NCBI GenBank assembly: GCA_025266875.1
Contig: JALLLT010000081.1
Coordinates: 1 to 64,000, forward strand
Reading direction: 5' to 3'
DNA length: 64,000 bases
Source: Fennellomyces sp. T-0311
Lineage: Eukaryota > Mucoromycota > Mucoromycetes > Mucorales > Lichtheimiaceae
Shown: one piece after another, positions 11,486 to 23,227 of the stretch
Numbering within the stretch: the stretch's first letter is position 1
Layout of the letters: each line of letters opens with the position of its first letter
Notes under the pieces: generated by a model
What the model saw: the letters and a program-made list of their open reading frames with translations, nothing else
The model's database searches: none
Told to the model about the DNA's origin: nothing
Translations under genes and position numbers: made by a program

Positions 11486-12562
11486 GTATGTACATTTGAT
11501 ATGAAGGTCAAGAAGTATCGTTAGTTATTAACCATTCTTTAGTAGATCATCTAGTATTGCTATCTATATATCAATGTTACATGCTTCGTTTACTCCATTT
11601 TCTGTTATGTGTGCTCTTCAGTTCGACGAGGCAAAAGGATTATAATAAAGCGTAACATATTGGTTTATATACCAGCACCTATAGGAGTATAAAACAGATG
11701 ATGGACACTAGAACTACGTGTATAGCCACTTGGTATTATTCTGTGTTTTATGTACACTTTGTGGCTATGTGAACTAGCGTAGATTCACTTTCTTTCATGC
11801 CCTGTTATTCACCGTCATCTCTGGCGTTTTCCTTTCCCAGTTAACTCACGTGAATTTTTGTTCTGGTATTCCAATGTCATATGCCGTCTTTTCATTCTTG
11901 GTAAATTTTCCATTTCTACATACAAAGTACAAAACACCAAAATACTATATTCTACATAATTTCACGCTCTGGATTTTCCGTGGTGATCTACCTTATCCTT
12001 GTCTTGACCAACCTCTAGGATCCACCTCTATCCTAGTTCTTGTCCTTGTCCGGTCTTGCCATTGGTAACCATCCATGTGGTCAATGCGTAGTGGAAAGCA
12101 CCTAACACCCACCTTCTAGTCTAGTCTTGTTCTTGTCTTGTTCTGTCTTGTTCTGTCTTGCCGCTTGATCCATTCTCGTAGGTTCTTGCATTCTTGTTGA
12201 TTGGTTAGTAGTTGTATTATCCTTTAGTATAGTAGTATTCTTATCTCCGTCTTGTTCCTAGCTATCTTCTATTGGGTCGTGCTCCTACTCTCCACTTGCA
12301 TTTCTGACAATAGGTTATACTGGCGCGTGCCTAGATGTGGTGCCTTACACTTTGTAGGTCTATATAGTGTAATAGTTTATATGCCGACTCGGATCTAGTA
12401 GGTCCAGTGTTCAAGCCCGGGTCTTGTATATTTCATATTCAAACTACTAAAAGGTGTGTAACTCTTTATAAAACAATGGTAATACAATAAAAATTATATT
12501 GTCATGTACGAAATTTTTTTTCTCTATATGATAAAAGCGTTTATAGATAGCTAGTTAAAGAA
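11486..12562. other. Noncoding AT-rich spacer with TCTTG-rich stretch
   Basis: No gene is supported here. It holds a low-complexity TCTTGT/TCTTGTTC stretch at about 12117-12165 and a degraded tRNA-like sequence near 12358-12430. It may contain the right end of the copy A element, but I could not locate its terminal repeat. Confidence 0.5.
12358..12430 (+). other. Degraded tRNA-like (SINE-like) sequence
   Basis: A box A match (TAGTGTAATAG, 12365-12375) is followed about 33 nt later by a box B-like GTTCAAGCCC (12409-12418). The spacing is tRNA-like, but the T-stem and acceptor stem do not pair well, so this is not a working tRNA. A short interspersed element head is possible. Confidence 0.25.
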
Positions 12563-14015
12563 TTAAATTTCAATATCACTATAATTTGAATAAGAGCTAT
12601 TGTCATCAGCTGTAGTATCTTCATCACTAGAAATAACAATTGACTGGCGATTTCGAGTAGGTCTTGGTGAAGGAATTCCATCTGATGAGATATCAGTTAA
12701 TCCCTCTTCTGCCTCTTCATCTTCCGAGTCTTGCAAATCCCAGTCTTCATCTTCTGAATCTAAATCTGATTCATCATGGTCCAAGTTTTGGGCAAGCTCA
12801 TTTTCCTCTGCACTATCAATCTGATAAATAGTACGAAGGCAATGCAAAAAGCGGCTCCATAATTCTTCATTATGCTTGCGTTTCCAAATAAAGAAGTTTA
12901 AACTTGCTTTGATTTGGCTTTTGGTGAATGACTTGGGAAACATATGAATTTTGATGCCATTCCATGTGCCTAAACAGATAAATAAGCTTTGATACTATAT
13001 AAAACTAAAGACTTTACCTTCAATTGTATTGGTTTGAACGCCATCTTCTGTTACAAATTCTCTTGAATGATTAACAGTAAAATGCTGAAAATCATAATTT
13101 TGTCCATGTCTTGTAACCAGTTGTGGAATTTGTTCATATGCTTTCCAACAATCAGTATGAATAATGGATCCTGGAGCAACATGTTTCTTGATTAACTTGA
13201 GCAACGTTTTGGCATTTCGTTTTTTGACATGAACTAGAAAAAGACGACGTTCAGGTGTTTTTTCCACACCTCCAAGAACCTATTGACCTTAAAAATTAGT
13301 TAGCTTAAGTTAAAGGCATATAACCAAGCTTACCTTCAACCATATGACCAACATTATACTTGCGTTTCCCAAACTTAGACTCATCAATTTCAACAATAAT
13401 GCCTGGACCTCCAATTTTGATAACTTGGCCTAGTAAGCTACTATTAAACAGTAATACTTAAAGAATCTTGTACTTACCATTAGCATCTTGCAAGCAATGT
13501 TCCAAATCGGCCTCAATTAGCAGTTTAAACTTGGCACCCAAAAGAGTAGTAGATGGATGAGAAATCTTGAGCATCCGTTCAATACTACCCAAAGGGACAT
13601 CATTCAAAAGATAATAGAACCCTTTTAGTATTTTGTGAACTGGAAGGTTTTCATGCTTGAAAATAGTCTTGTAAAAGATTGTTCGATGTGTACCACAGCT
13701 TGTGCATTGCCAGTTCTTGCGTTCTTGAGATAACTTCAGAGCCATTTGTCTTGGATAGCGGCAGTTTCCATTGGAGCAAATTGGGCAATTACGTAGTATA
13801 ACCCCAGCAATCACCAAAAAGAGAATAGCAAACCATTCACACAAAAAAATCATAGCATCATCTTCTGGAATATCTTGTTGGCTGGATAGAGCAATACAGA
13901 CGAAAACCAGTGCTTGAACAGCCTCTTGAGTAGGCGCCGGTGGGTATTTCAAAAAGGGCAAGCAGACTTAAAACCATGGAATCATTGCTGAAAAAGTACT
14001 CATTTGAAAATCCAT
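12563..14015 (-). pseudogene. Merlin/ISXO2-like transposase, four exons, two nonsense codons
   Basis: A DDE transposase of the ISXO2/IS1595-like group (eukaryotic Merlin). Four exons can be joined exactly: 13478-14015, 13334-13429, 13018-13287 and 12563-12969, with introns of 46-48 nt, all GT..AG and all in phase 1. The product would be 436 residues. It has two zinc-ribbon Cys pairs (CPIC..CTSC) at about 75-110, the catalytic segment VEIDESKFGKRKYN with the first Asp, GGVE, the second Asp in HTDCWKAY, then NHSREF and NTIEGTWN. A long acidic tail follows. Two in-frame stops break it: TAA at 13968-13970 in the first exon, and TAG at 13280-13282 exactly where the family has Trp in a GQWVxGGVE motif. 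With those two codons restored it would be full length, so it is a recent pseudogene or depends on readthrough. Confidence 0.75.
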
Positions 14016-14156
14016 AATAAAAGTGAAAAGAAGGGACAAAACAAAATAAAATTTTTTTACAATTAAACACCGCGTGACCTTGCTTTTATGACGTCAAACT
14101 TGGCAATGTATTAAAAAAAAAGCAAGTTTTAAAAAAAGCATTAAACCATTTATATG

Positions 14157-14231
14157 AAGCAAAAGAGATTTGAACACATAACCTTTAGATTTAAAACCCA
14201 CTGTTATAGCAATTAAGCTAAAACAACTTTT
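14157..14231 (-). other. tRNA-like sequence with box A and box B
   Basis: On the minus strand a perfect box A (TAGCTTAATTG, complement of 14210-14220) and a box B (GTTCAAATC, complement of 14167-14175) lie at tRNA spacing. The D stem can pair (TAGC/GCTA), but the T and acceptor stems pair poorly. It is either a tRNA pseudogene or the head of a SINE. Confidence 0.35.
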
Positions 14232-14420
14232 AAAAAATAAAGTTCTAGGATCGTTATATATGGAAACCACCTATAGTTGAAGCTATCGGCTAAGCCACTG
14301 GCCAAATTGTTAACCTGATCCTCTTCATCTTACCTTTCGCAACCAACAAGAAAGAATGGATGAGGCCGTCTACATAGTGCGATATCTGATTTTTTTATCA
14401 GAACTGATCATTTAAAACCC

Positions 14421-16763
14421 AATGAAACAAAGCATAAAAAAAACCATTCTCAATGTAAAGCATGTGTCTGTGCTTTAGGCCAGGAGAATGTCAAACCGTT
14501 TATTTCGAGAAAGGATAAATGGGCAGCACATCTTCAAGTAAGATATAAGCGAAAAGTGATTGATGTGTAGACCCAAGTTAAGTAATTGTATTAGCAATGT
14601 CCTCACCAATCTGATGAAAACATCAGCATCCTTGCGAAAGAAGGTGTCTTACATGTCAAGTTGACGAATGTGTTCAGTTCTCTGGATTTTGACAGTAGTA
14701 ACATACCGGAAGTGAGTCTAGGTGGCTCAACCAGTCAAATAGGATCAAGAGTGTCTTCAGGGGCGACATCGTTAGTGTCCCAGATCTCAGTGCTCTAACC
14801 AAATACAAGTACAGAAGAATGAGAGCGAACTCTGCACAAAAAATAGTTACTTGCAACAGTATCTGCCAACTTACCATTTAGGTGGGCAGAAAATGAAAAA
14901 GTACATGATTTGTTTTACTTTGTAAATAGCTATCTTCAGGTATAAAATTGGAGAATGCAATATATGTAATCGTCAGCTAACTAATGTTATGGAAGGAGAC
15001 ATGTGGCTCGATACCAAGTCGTCAACAGCTTGCCAGGCCAATTTTACCCAAAATCGCAAGCAGTGTAAATGAAGAAGTTATAAAAGAAGCCAAAAATGAT
15101 GAAGAAGGCATCACGCTTACCTGTGATGGTTGGCGAAACGTATCAAAGGAGTCAATATTTGGAATTGTCATAAATACCTCGCAAGGCCAGAGCATCTTCT
15201 GGGATGCCAAAGACATTTTAGGCGACCAGTTCCGAATAGAGCATATTGTTAAGTTACGTCAAATCATTTTTAATCCTCAGGAGAAGGTCAAGCAAAACAA
15301 CATCTAGGTCATAGCTGTCGTGACTGATTCAGCAAGTGCATATACATCCGCTCATATACAGCTTCGCTGAGAATATCGAGATATCGTCTGGTTCCCATGT
15401 TTTGCTCATCAAATGAACCTATGTTTTGCGGACATCCTCAAATCATTTCCACAAATCAACAGTCTAGTTAAAAATGCCATCAAAATCATCGAGGGGTTCA
15501 ACCAGTCTTTGCTACTGTTATGGAAACTGCGAGACAAACAACAGAATATAGCAGGGAGTCAATCAATAAGTCTAAGGCAGCCAGCAGCTACAAGGTGGAG
15601 CAGCTTTTTGGATTCATTGCAAAGCTTATGAAGTGCGAAGACGCCATTAAAGGTATACATTGGTAAACCATCAGTAACATACTAATTGTTTTGGTTTACA
15701 GCTACTTGTGCTGAAGTCAAAGACGGACAACGTGACAAGCAGCAAAATATCTTCAGAGATGGAAAAGACCATTGAAGATAACTCCTTCTGGATTAATATA
15801 GATGGTGTGATATTGATGTTTGAACCATTTACAAGCAGTCTTGGTCTGCTCCAGAGCGATCACGCACGCCTACACGACATTGTGAACTAGTTCGAGAGAA
15901 TAATCAAAATGTATACAATATCCATAAGCAACTATGTCTTATTGTTGCCCCAAGACGAACTTTCGACATTTGTTGGTAGATTCGAGAAACAATGGTCCCA
16001 GTGGGAACAGGTGCTCCTATTGCTTACAAAGTTTTTTCACACATCTACACACCTAGATGAAATCGACACACGACCACAATATGCAACATCAAATATGTAT
16101 GATGAAAGCAATCCTCGGAAAATTATAAGCTGGGCCAAGTACTATTATGAGGCATAGACAGGAAACATAACTGAGACAATGGCTGAGCAAATATCAACAT
16201 ACCATTTATGCCTATCACTGTTCGACAATGGTGGTCCTGAAAGATTCACAAACAAAGCATTGTACTAGAAAATGATTTCGGTCGAGAAAAACGACTACCA
16301 AGAAATGGTTTTCATCATAAGGCATCTACTAGCAATTAGTGTGAACTCGGCTTCTTGTGAGAGACTTTTTAGTGATATGGGGCATATTCACAGTAAAAGA
16401 CGGAATCGATTATAAAGCACAAAAGCCTTGGATATTGCACGGGTACGATCAAATTTGAGAAAAAGAAAAGCAGCAAAGCAACCACCGTTCAATCTACGAA
16501 AAAACAGCATTGAAAGCACAAGAGCAGATGTTGTCCTTGCAGAAGACGACGCAAATGAACTCCAACCAGACGAACAAGATGACATGGCTCTGGAACAAAC
16601 AAATACATTGTTAAATAAATGGGCTGCCGAGCTAGCAGCAGAAGAATGTCAAGTAGCTGACGAAATTGATATGGGTCATGATCGACATCCTCCCGAATAT
16701 CCACTGTATAAGTGGTTACTTGAATCACTGTTTACTTGCCCTCCAATGCTATTGGCTAACTAG
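14421..16763 (+). pseudogene. hAT-family transposase, decayed, with BED finger
   Basis: A hAT transposase remnant. A BED-type zinc finger (CKAC..H..C) is split by an intron at 14538-14594 (GTAAGA..TTAG). An ATVSANLPFRW-like segment follows, then the first catalytic-domain block (TCDGWRNVSKESIFGI, around 15120-15170), TDSASAYTS, FPCFAHQMNLCFADILK, and finally the C-terminal dimerisation block (SASCERLFSDMGHIHSKRRN, about 16350-16400) with a basic and acidic tail to 16763. Reading needs several rescues: TAA and TGA near 14800, TAG around 15305 and 15888, TGA near 15370, a frameshift near 15628, and later TAG and TAA codons. It cannot be expressed as a transposase. No terminal repeats or 8-bp duplication were found by eye. 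Confidence 0.7.
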
Positions 16764-19471
16764 TCGGTCATACTTGATAAAGCAAGGATTTTCCGTGCGG
16801 AAAATATACTTCGCCAGCAAAAATAATTTTCGATGGCGATTATTCAATGTTGCTGTTTACCAATGTCCAGTCACCGATTGTTTCAATGCTTGTGTGAGAC
16901 ATGTACGTGCCATGATCCTAATGGTATAGCCGTAACAGCAGCAACATACAATGCGCACTATGAGCGCGGTGTTACTGCAATGCTGATGGAATCAATTGGT
17001 AAGTCCAAATTATACAGTACCATGCGTTATGTTGACCAAGGTATATACAGATGGTAATCTTGTCGAATCAACTGCAAATACCGAGGAAAATGTGGACCAA
17101 AGCGGTGACGAGCCAATATTTATTAATAACTACGATAGTGGTGGCAACGGTATGCTTTATAGTAACATCCAGAGGTCGCTTGCTAATGAAAAAATAGGAT
17201 ATATATCATACCACTCATCAGAATCTATACCAAAGCATGCACCAGCACTCTTGTTGCAAACTTTAAGCCAGGAATCCCTGCTGCAAGGGTCATTTCATGA
17301 CGCAATTGTGGACGATCGAGATCTGCTGATCAAGGAAGCAATGGAGGACTTTGATTCCTTGGTGAATGACGACGAAGGTTTGTAAAGAAACTTACTGCTG
17401 AGGCTAGAGTGCAACCATTAATATAAAACTGATATAGATATGAACCCTGGCACATAATCTGACACTTCTTTGAGCAATTTGATTTCACAGCCACTGCTCT
17501 TCATCTTCATGTCTCTTGCTCTGTTCCAACTGCACCATCTCTCGGAACGGACGTCGACCCTTCTGATTACTTTCGTTATGACGTTAGTCTCTCTTATGCA
17601 TGTCCAAACATTCAACTTTCCTGCTACGATATCCATAATTTGTCACTATTTTGGATTTCAAGACCTGACAGAGCCCATCGTTATGTACATTGCTTGCTCA
17701 AAGTGCCATGCGATCTACCTGCCCTCTATAGCACCTAATACTTGTGAGACTGTTTGGTTGAATGCTAACGTGTGCACAAACTCATTATTCAAGATATCTT
17801 CCAATCGCCAGACATGTGTGTGCAGATGCAACTTAAGCAGTATGCCTACTACCTGATCAAGCCAGTATTGGAGAAGTTGTTCAAGTACAACGGTTTCGAG
17901 GAAAAGATTGAGGAATGGAGGCAGCATCTGTTTTCTGGCACTGTGTATTTGGACATCCACTACGGCGCAATGTGGAACAGCATCAAGACTGAAAATGTGC
18001 AAGATCCCTTTGTTGCCTATGAGCATTCCTTGCTACTATCTATTAATGCAGATTGATTTGCACCTTTCAATTCTGATTATCCTTGTGGCGCCATATATCT
18101 TACTGTCAACAATCTAGCATGTGCCGAGCACTATAAGACCGAGAATGTGATCCTTGTTGGTGTCATCGCTAGACCACACAAGCCTAGCACTTACGAGATC
18201 AATAATTATTTGGAGCTGCTGATAACTGATCTACTTTGTACACCGTAATTGATGATATGCCGACTGCTCAGATGCCTCAAGGTACTCACATGCGCGCTGC
18301 CCTTCTCAACGTTATTTGTAATATGCCAGAAAGCCGCAAAATCTGCAGTTTTACATTGCATGCAAGTACACAGACATGCAACAAGTGCTACTAGGAGTTT
18401 GTAACCGATTCTGAGACCAACAAGATGATCTACACTGGCCTCAGCATTTCTGAGGAAACATTGCAATTAAGTATAGACAATCGCGAGGCAGTGAGGCTTT
18501 GGCAGGCAGCAGGAACCCAAAGTGTGCGACAACGCCTTGAGTGCAAAAATGGGACACGTTGGTCGCAGCTTCATCAGCTTTCATATTTTGCGCCATAAGT
18601 GCAACTGTCATCGATTCTATGCACAACCTTTTCCTTGGCACCGCCGAGCAGATAGTTATAATATGGAACTCCGAGGGCTACCTGATGGAATCGGTGCTCA
18701 CAGAGTTGCAGACCAAAGCAGACAGAATTGTATTGCCTTCTAGAATGCCAACCCTTTAGCGCAGAATCCAATAGAAATTCAGCTTCATGACCGCCAATAA
18801 TTGGAGAGCTTGGACCTTGGTGTACTCGCCATACATATTAAAAAGTGTGTTGAGACGCACTCACTATGTCCACTGGTTGCCTTTCGTCAACACTTGCCAC
18901 ATACTGGCAAAACCCTGGATCACTAATGCCCAAATTGCTGAAGTACTTAACAAGATGGTGGAACTTATAGAAAACTGCATGAGATACCATGGTGATGCTG
19001 TTGTATCTCCCAATATGCATCTCTATCTTTATCTACGAGAGGCCTTGCAGCTACATGGGCCGATCTATGGATGGTGGCCTTCTTCTTTGAGAGATAAAGT
19101 GGTTATATGAAAGATGTCAAGATGAACCAGAAGGACTGCTTTGAGCTTATGTTTATGAAGCGATTTATCAAGAAGACTGGTACAGTTGATTTTGTCCAGC
19201 GTCAAGCAGGTCGTTTCGAGGAGTATGCCTGGCAATATGCTATGCTATTACAGATTACTAGACAATCTACATCCTAAGCACAATTTCACTGCCTAAATAC
19301 CTTTGACTATGAGGCGTTCCTCAGCTATTTATTGAGCCTGACATTAACCGTCAACATCACTAGAGCAGAGCCATTGCCACCGTCCAGCGCTATGTCCATA
19401 AGCAATGATGCTGAGAGAAACCTCAGTTAAGACTATCATGCTTTTTTATGCTAGTACTACATCAATATGTA

Positions 19472-20810
19472 CAGTTGGGTTCCAAAAGTTTTGTAGCAAG
19501 GTGCTCTGACAAGGCTAAAATTTGATGTCTTAAAGACTTTCCAGTTATACTACAAGTAAATCCTGATAAAAGTTTAATGGAAAAAGGGTATGAATGGAAG
19601 CAGAATTTCATGTAGATTATGTACAGATAAAAAAATGCGATGAAGCAATGACAGAAAAAAAATTACAGTGACATTAATATCTAGTACTACGACTATGGGC
19701 TTTTTGTACAAGGTCAACTCTGTTGGGGACAGAATCCACAAGTTTGTTCACGTTCTCGATTGGAAGCTCGTCTCATGCCTCTTGTATTGCTTGATTAAGT
19801 GCTTCAGTGGTCCTCTAGCCGCTATCTATCTTTGCTTGAACCATTGTTTTCATCTGTTGCCAAACGTGTTCAATAGGGTTTAGATCTGGACTCTGGGCCA
19901 GCCAGTCTAGCTTTGTAATTCGATTTTTTTGACGCCAAACGTTAGGAACGTTTGCTCTATGTACTGGTGCACCATCTTCCATCAGAATTGGATCTTCCAG
20001 GCTATTCCAAAACTCGTACAATGCGCCAGCATACACTTGATCCGCAAAGTCAACAGCTTTACGTCTGTTCTTGTCCATAAACACAAGTTCTGACTTGCGA
20101 CCATAGGTGATAGCACCCCATATCATTACTGTGGGCCTATCGCTTTTAAAGGTAGGTGTCATGCAATCCAGATAGTCAACTTCATGTGCTTGTCTCCAGA
20201 CATGAACAACATGGCAATTTTTTCCAGTTTCAAAAGAACATTCATCAGTCTAGACAATGCTCCTCCAATCTTCTAAAGTCCAATCTTTGTGCTCCTTAAC
20301 AAACTTCTTGCGCGCTGCTATGTGTTGAGGCTTGAGAAAAGGTTTGCGCTTAGCGATTCTGCTGTGAACACCCTTTGCATGTAATTCGCGTCGAATTATT
20401 GACTTTGACACTTTCTTGACACAATTATTTGTAATATCGCCCAAGGTTTGATGCCGGTCAGACTTTGCATTTCGTATAATTTGTCGCTCGCTACGACTGT
20501 CTAGTGCTTTTGCCCTTTCAGAAGCGATATCTCTGTACTTATTGCCAGTTTTCTTAAACTTGCCAACCCAGCGTTCCACAGTGCATAATGGGATCTCGAT
20601 TTGCTTGGCAATTTCTGGAGCATTCCAGCCAATATTGAGTAAAGTGATTGCTTCAATACGCTTCTCAGGAGGGTAAGCCATTGTTTTTTTACCAAAGGAA
20701 TGGGGTGTTAGTTAATGAAAAAAAGAAAGACAGAACTTTTCTTTTAAGCTATAAAAAAAAAATTGACAGATGGAGTTGATTTTTGTAACAAAACTTTTGG
20801 AGCCCAACTG
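19472..20810 (-). mobile_element. Tc1/mariner element 1 with TIRs and TA duplication
   Basis: A 1339-bp element bounded by inverted repeats: left CAGTTGGGTTCCAAAAG.. at 19472 and the reverse complement of CAGTTGGGCTCCAAAAG.. ending at 20810, 26 of 28 positions matching. TA lies on both sides (19470-19471 and 20811-20812), the Tc1 target duplication. It contains one transposase gene on the minus strand and lies inside the Plavaka-like pseudogene. Confidence 0.92.
19815..20681 (-). pseudogene. Tc1-type transposase with a single TAG
   Basis: Cut-and-paste transposase of the Tc1/mariner superfamily, 288 residues if read through. The ATG at 20681 starts an N-terminal paired-like helix-turn-helix region (about 1-110). 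The DDE core keeps all three acids: TDE just after residue 144, MEDGAPVH, and SPDLNPIEHVW. The only lesion I see is TAG at 20250-20252, directly before TDE, where relatives have Trp (WTDE/WSDE). TGG to TAG is a single G-to-A change, equivalent to CpA to TpA on the other strand. The copy is otherwise intact with intact termini, so it must have died recently and could still be mobilised in trans. Confidence 0.9.
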
Positions 20811-21270
20811 TACAGCATCGAGGTTTTGGCACCTCGAAGCGGCACCACTGGCCGTACCTTTGCCATGGAAAAGGTTGAGAAGTTTCGAACGATTGAGATC
20901 TTTGGGCAGGCGTACTGATCAGCAACAGCTTCATCATAACACAGCTTACATATTCAAGTAATCTACTTGCAGTATGGTGTACGTCATGCATACCCTGACC
21001 GCGTAATGTACTACTCCAAGCACAAAATCATCATCAACCATATACCAATGGTCCACCATCTTGTGTTTATCAGTTGGTATGGTTCAAAGGAGGAGCAACG
21101 TTTTTTATCAGTGACCCTTAAAGAATGGCTGTGGCAGTACATTGATGAGATTGACATGTGTATAATCCCAGTCCACTGAATCCATTCCGAGCTAGTAGTG
21201 GTTCCACATGATGCACAGGCAGATCCTATAACAGCTTCGATAGTTGTAATCCTATTGCCGAAAAGAATAA

Positions 21271-22062
21271 CCATTAAAAAAATAAAGTTGTTTTGACATG
21301 AAAGCAATGCTTGTTCAGGGAAAAAAAGAAACTTTTAATTTTTAGCCCAAGAGGGCAAGGCTTTCAACGCAGCTGAGTCCATAGTGCAGTCGTTATCCAC
21401 TTGATATCTAGTAATGAACCACTTGCTGCTTTGGCTGCCCCGGCCACTTCCTGCACACGCCTCATCTTATGTGACACCAGCCACCACTTCTGCTCCTTCC
21501 ACAGCAACAGTGTTGTTGTTGGTGCTGCTACTGCTGCCACTGCTTCTGGCTACGGCAGAGCGGGCGTGATACTTTCAATTTGCCTTCACAAGGCCGTCGA
21601 GCTTCTTCAGAAACTCCTTGGCCTATATACATACTGGGCAATAAGGCATATATCAAGTACTTGATATATGAATAAAAATGCTTGATATATGCTTTGATAT
21701 ATGTATATCAAGTACTTGCGATATGCAGCAAAAAGTACTTCCTTGCTGTATATTAAGTACTTGATATATGGACCTGGGTGCCTATTAAAAATGGGAGCTT
21801 TAGCATGCATAAAGCTGACAGCACGTTGCATAATGCAAGTAACTACCTTCTGCCCATATGTACGAAATTTTCCACATAACGTTTGAAACTATAATGTACA
21901 TACATCGCATTATATATTTTTATCGTGCATGGTGGGTCATATACTGATTGGTGGGTTATTCAACGCGTACTTTTTTATAGCAACCATAAAATCGTATAGA
22001 GATTGGTGGTAACGAATTCAATTTTATTCATTGCAATTTAAAAAAGCTATAATCTATGCTAT
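21271..22062. other. Noncoding spacer with AAGTACTT palindromes
   Basis: No gene seen. At 21647-21670 there is a perfect 24-nt palindrome (CATATATCAAG / CTTGATATATG around a central TA). Two imperfect versions with the same AAGTACTT core follow within 110 bp, near 21705-21725 and 21750-21770. Confidence 0.6.
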
Positions 22063-22066
22063 CTAT

Positions 22067-22783
22067 TGATAGACAGGTTGGCAGCCCCACCAACTTTTCC
22101 TTTTCCCTTTCTCTCTCTCTCTCTCTCTCTTGTATTATCATATCATATATATTATCATTATCAGTATTAAAAAGATGTACAAAAACCAAAAACAATAAAT
22201 AATATAAAAACCCGAAACCCACAAGTACCTCAAACACCCACAATTACCCGATAGAGTAGCCCAGTAGCCAGAATCTTCTTTGCTGCGGCACTCTACATCT
22301 CAATTACTGCGGCAGCTGCGCCACCACTAGCCAGCAATTAGCCTGCATTAACAACACCAATCACCTTTACCCCCACTGCTGCGGCAACTACACCATCATC
22401 AATTGGTTACCATACGCACCTATCACAGCTAGAATAGCTAGTGCTGCGCCATTGTATCGAAAGATATAAATAAGAAGTGCTTTTCATTAAATAAACATTG
22501 GTCAATTGATTACATTTATCAACACCCCAACCTAAATAATTTATAGTTATCAGTGTTGTTCAGTATCCCGCAATTAGGATTACTGTTTATCGATCAAGCA
22601 ATAAAGACAATTTGCTTTCCTACCCATTTTCTATTTTTAATCCTCAATCCTCTTTAGGATCCCTTTATACAAATGTCCATAACAAACGATATTGTTGCTG
22701 ATGCTCACTATATCTTGGTGTACTCAACTACCAATTTACACAACAACCGACTACTGTACACCTGACTCAAAACGGCGCCAACA
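22067..22783 (+). repeat. 717-bp LTR-like repeat, copy 1, flanked by CTAT
   Basis: Starts TGATAGAC and ends GCCAACA, giving TG..CA termini, with CTAT on both sides (22063-22066 and 22784-22787). It carries a CT microsatellite at about 22108-22130 and a TATA-like GATATAAATAAG near 22462. A close copy in the same orientation lies at 33700-34420, also flanked by CTAT. The features fit a solo LTR with a 4-bp target duplication, but no polypurine tract, primer site or coding region adjoins it. Confidence 0.6.
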
Positions 22784-22787
22784 CTAT

Positions 22788-23227
22788 ATGAAAGGGTCTA
22801 AAGCAGCTACGCTAAATGAAAGCAGAGAATGGTATAGTAGATAAAAGTGAAAAGAAGCTAGTAATGATAAAATAAGAAGCCCAACAGTCATCATAAAGAC
22901 CAGTCATGGCAACATATAACAGAAAAAGCTCTACATGCTTGTGTAAGAACCGCAAGTGATGAAAGAAAGTACCTTCAGTAAAAAAATACACCATCTGAAA
23001 AGTGCAAGTGGAAGTTGTTTCAGATTGGGTTGCAAATGTACAACAGGCATAGTGAGATGCCTGAATGGTTGCTATGGAAGGAGCAATGAGTTAGCAAAAG
23101 AGACTTTGAAAGAGCGTTAGAAAAACATTACGTACTTTTATATTGGCAAATCGCGCACGGCTTAATACATTTTCGTTAGTAAAAGTGACGTGGCCAGTTT
23201 TCATATAGCATACCTGATGATGATAAA
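22788..23227. other. Spacer without recognisable gene
   Basis: AT-rich sequence between the LTR-like repeat and the left arm of the large inverted repeat. Nothing codable or structured stands out. Confidence 0.5.

Larger units (their letters stand above)
16833..21270 (+). pseudogene. Plavaka-like CMC transposase, decayed and split by Tc1
   Basis: Scattered but ordered pieces of a Plavaka-type transposase on the plus strand. They comprise an N-terminal Cys-rich segment (about 16860-16960), ACSKCHAIY (about 17690), FEEKIEEWR and DIHYGAMWNS (about 17895-17980), NADWFAPF and GAIYLTVNNLA (about 18046-18120), NMPESRK, DSMHNLFLGTAEQ (about 18610-18650) and NWRAWTLVYSPY (about 18795-18835). After the Tc1 insertion at 19472-20810 come VRHAYPDRVMYY-like and CIIPVH segments, with a VIPLPKRI-like end near 21250. 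Many frameshifts and stops separate them. The order matches the family over more than 3 kb, so this is one old copy, and the Tc1 landed in it later. Terminal repeats were not found. Confidence 0.65.

Noticed and set aside
14157..14231. Functional tRNA gene
   Set aside because: Boxes A and B are good, but T-stem and acceptor pairing fail, so I list it only as tRNA-like.
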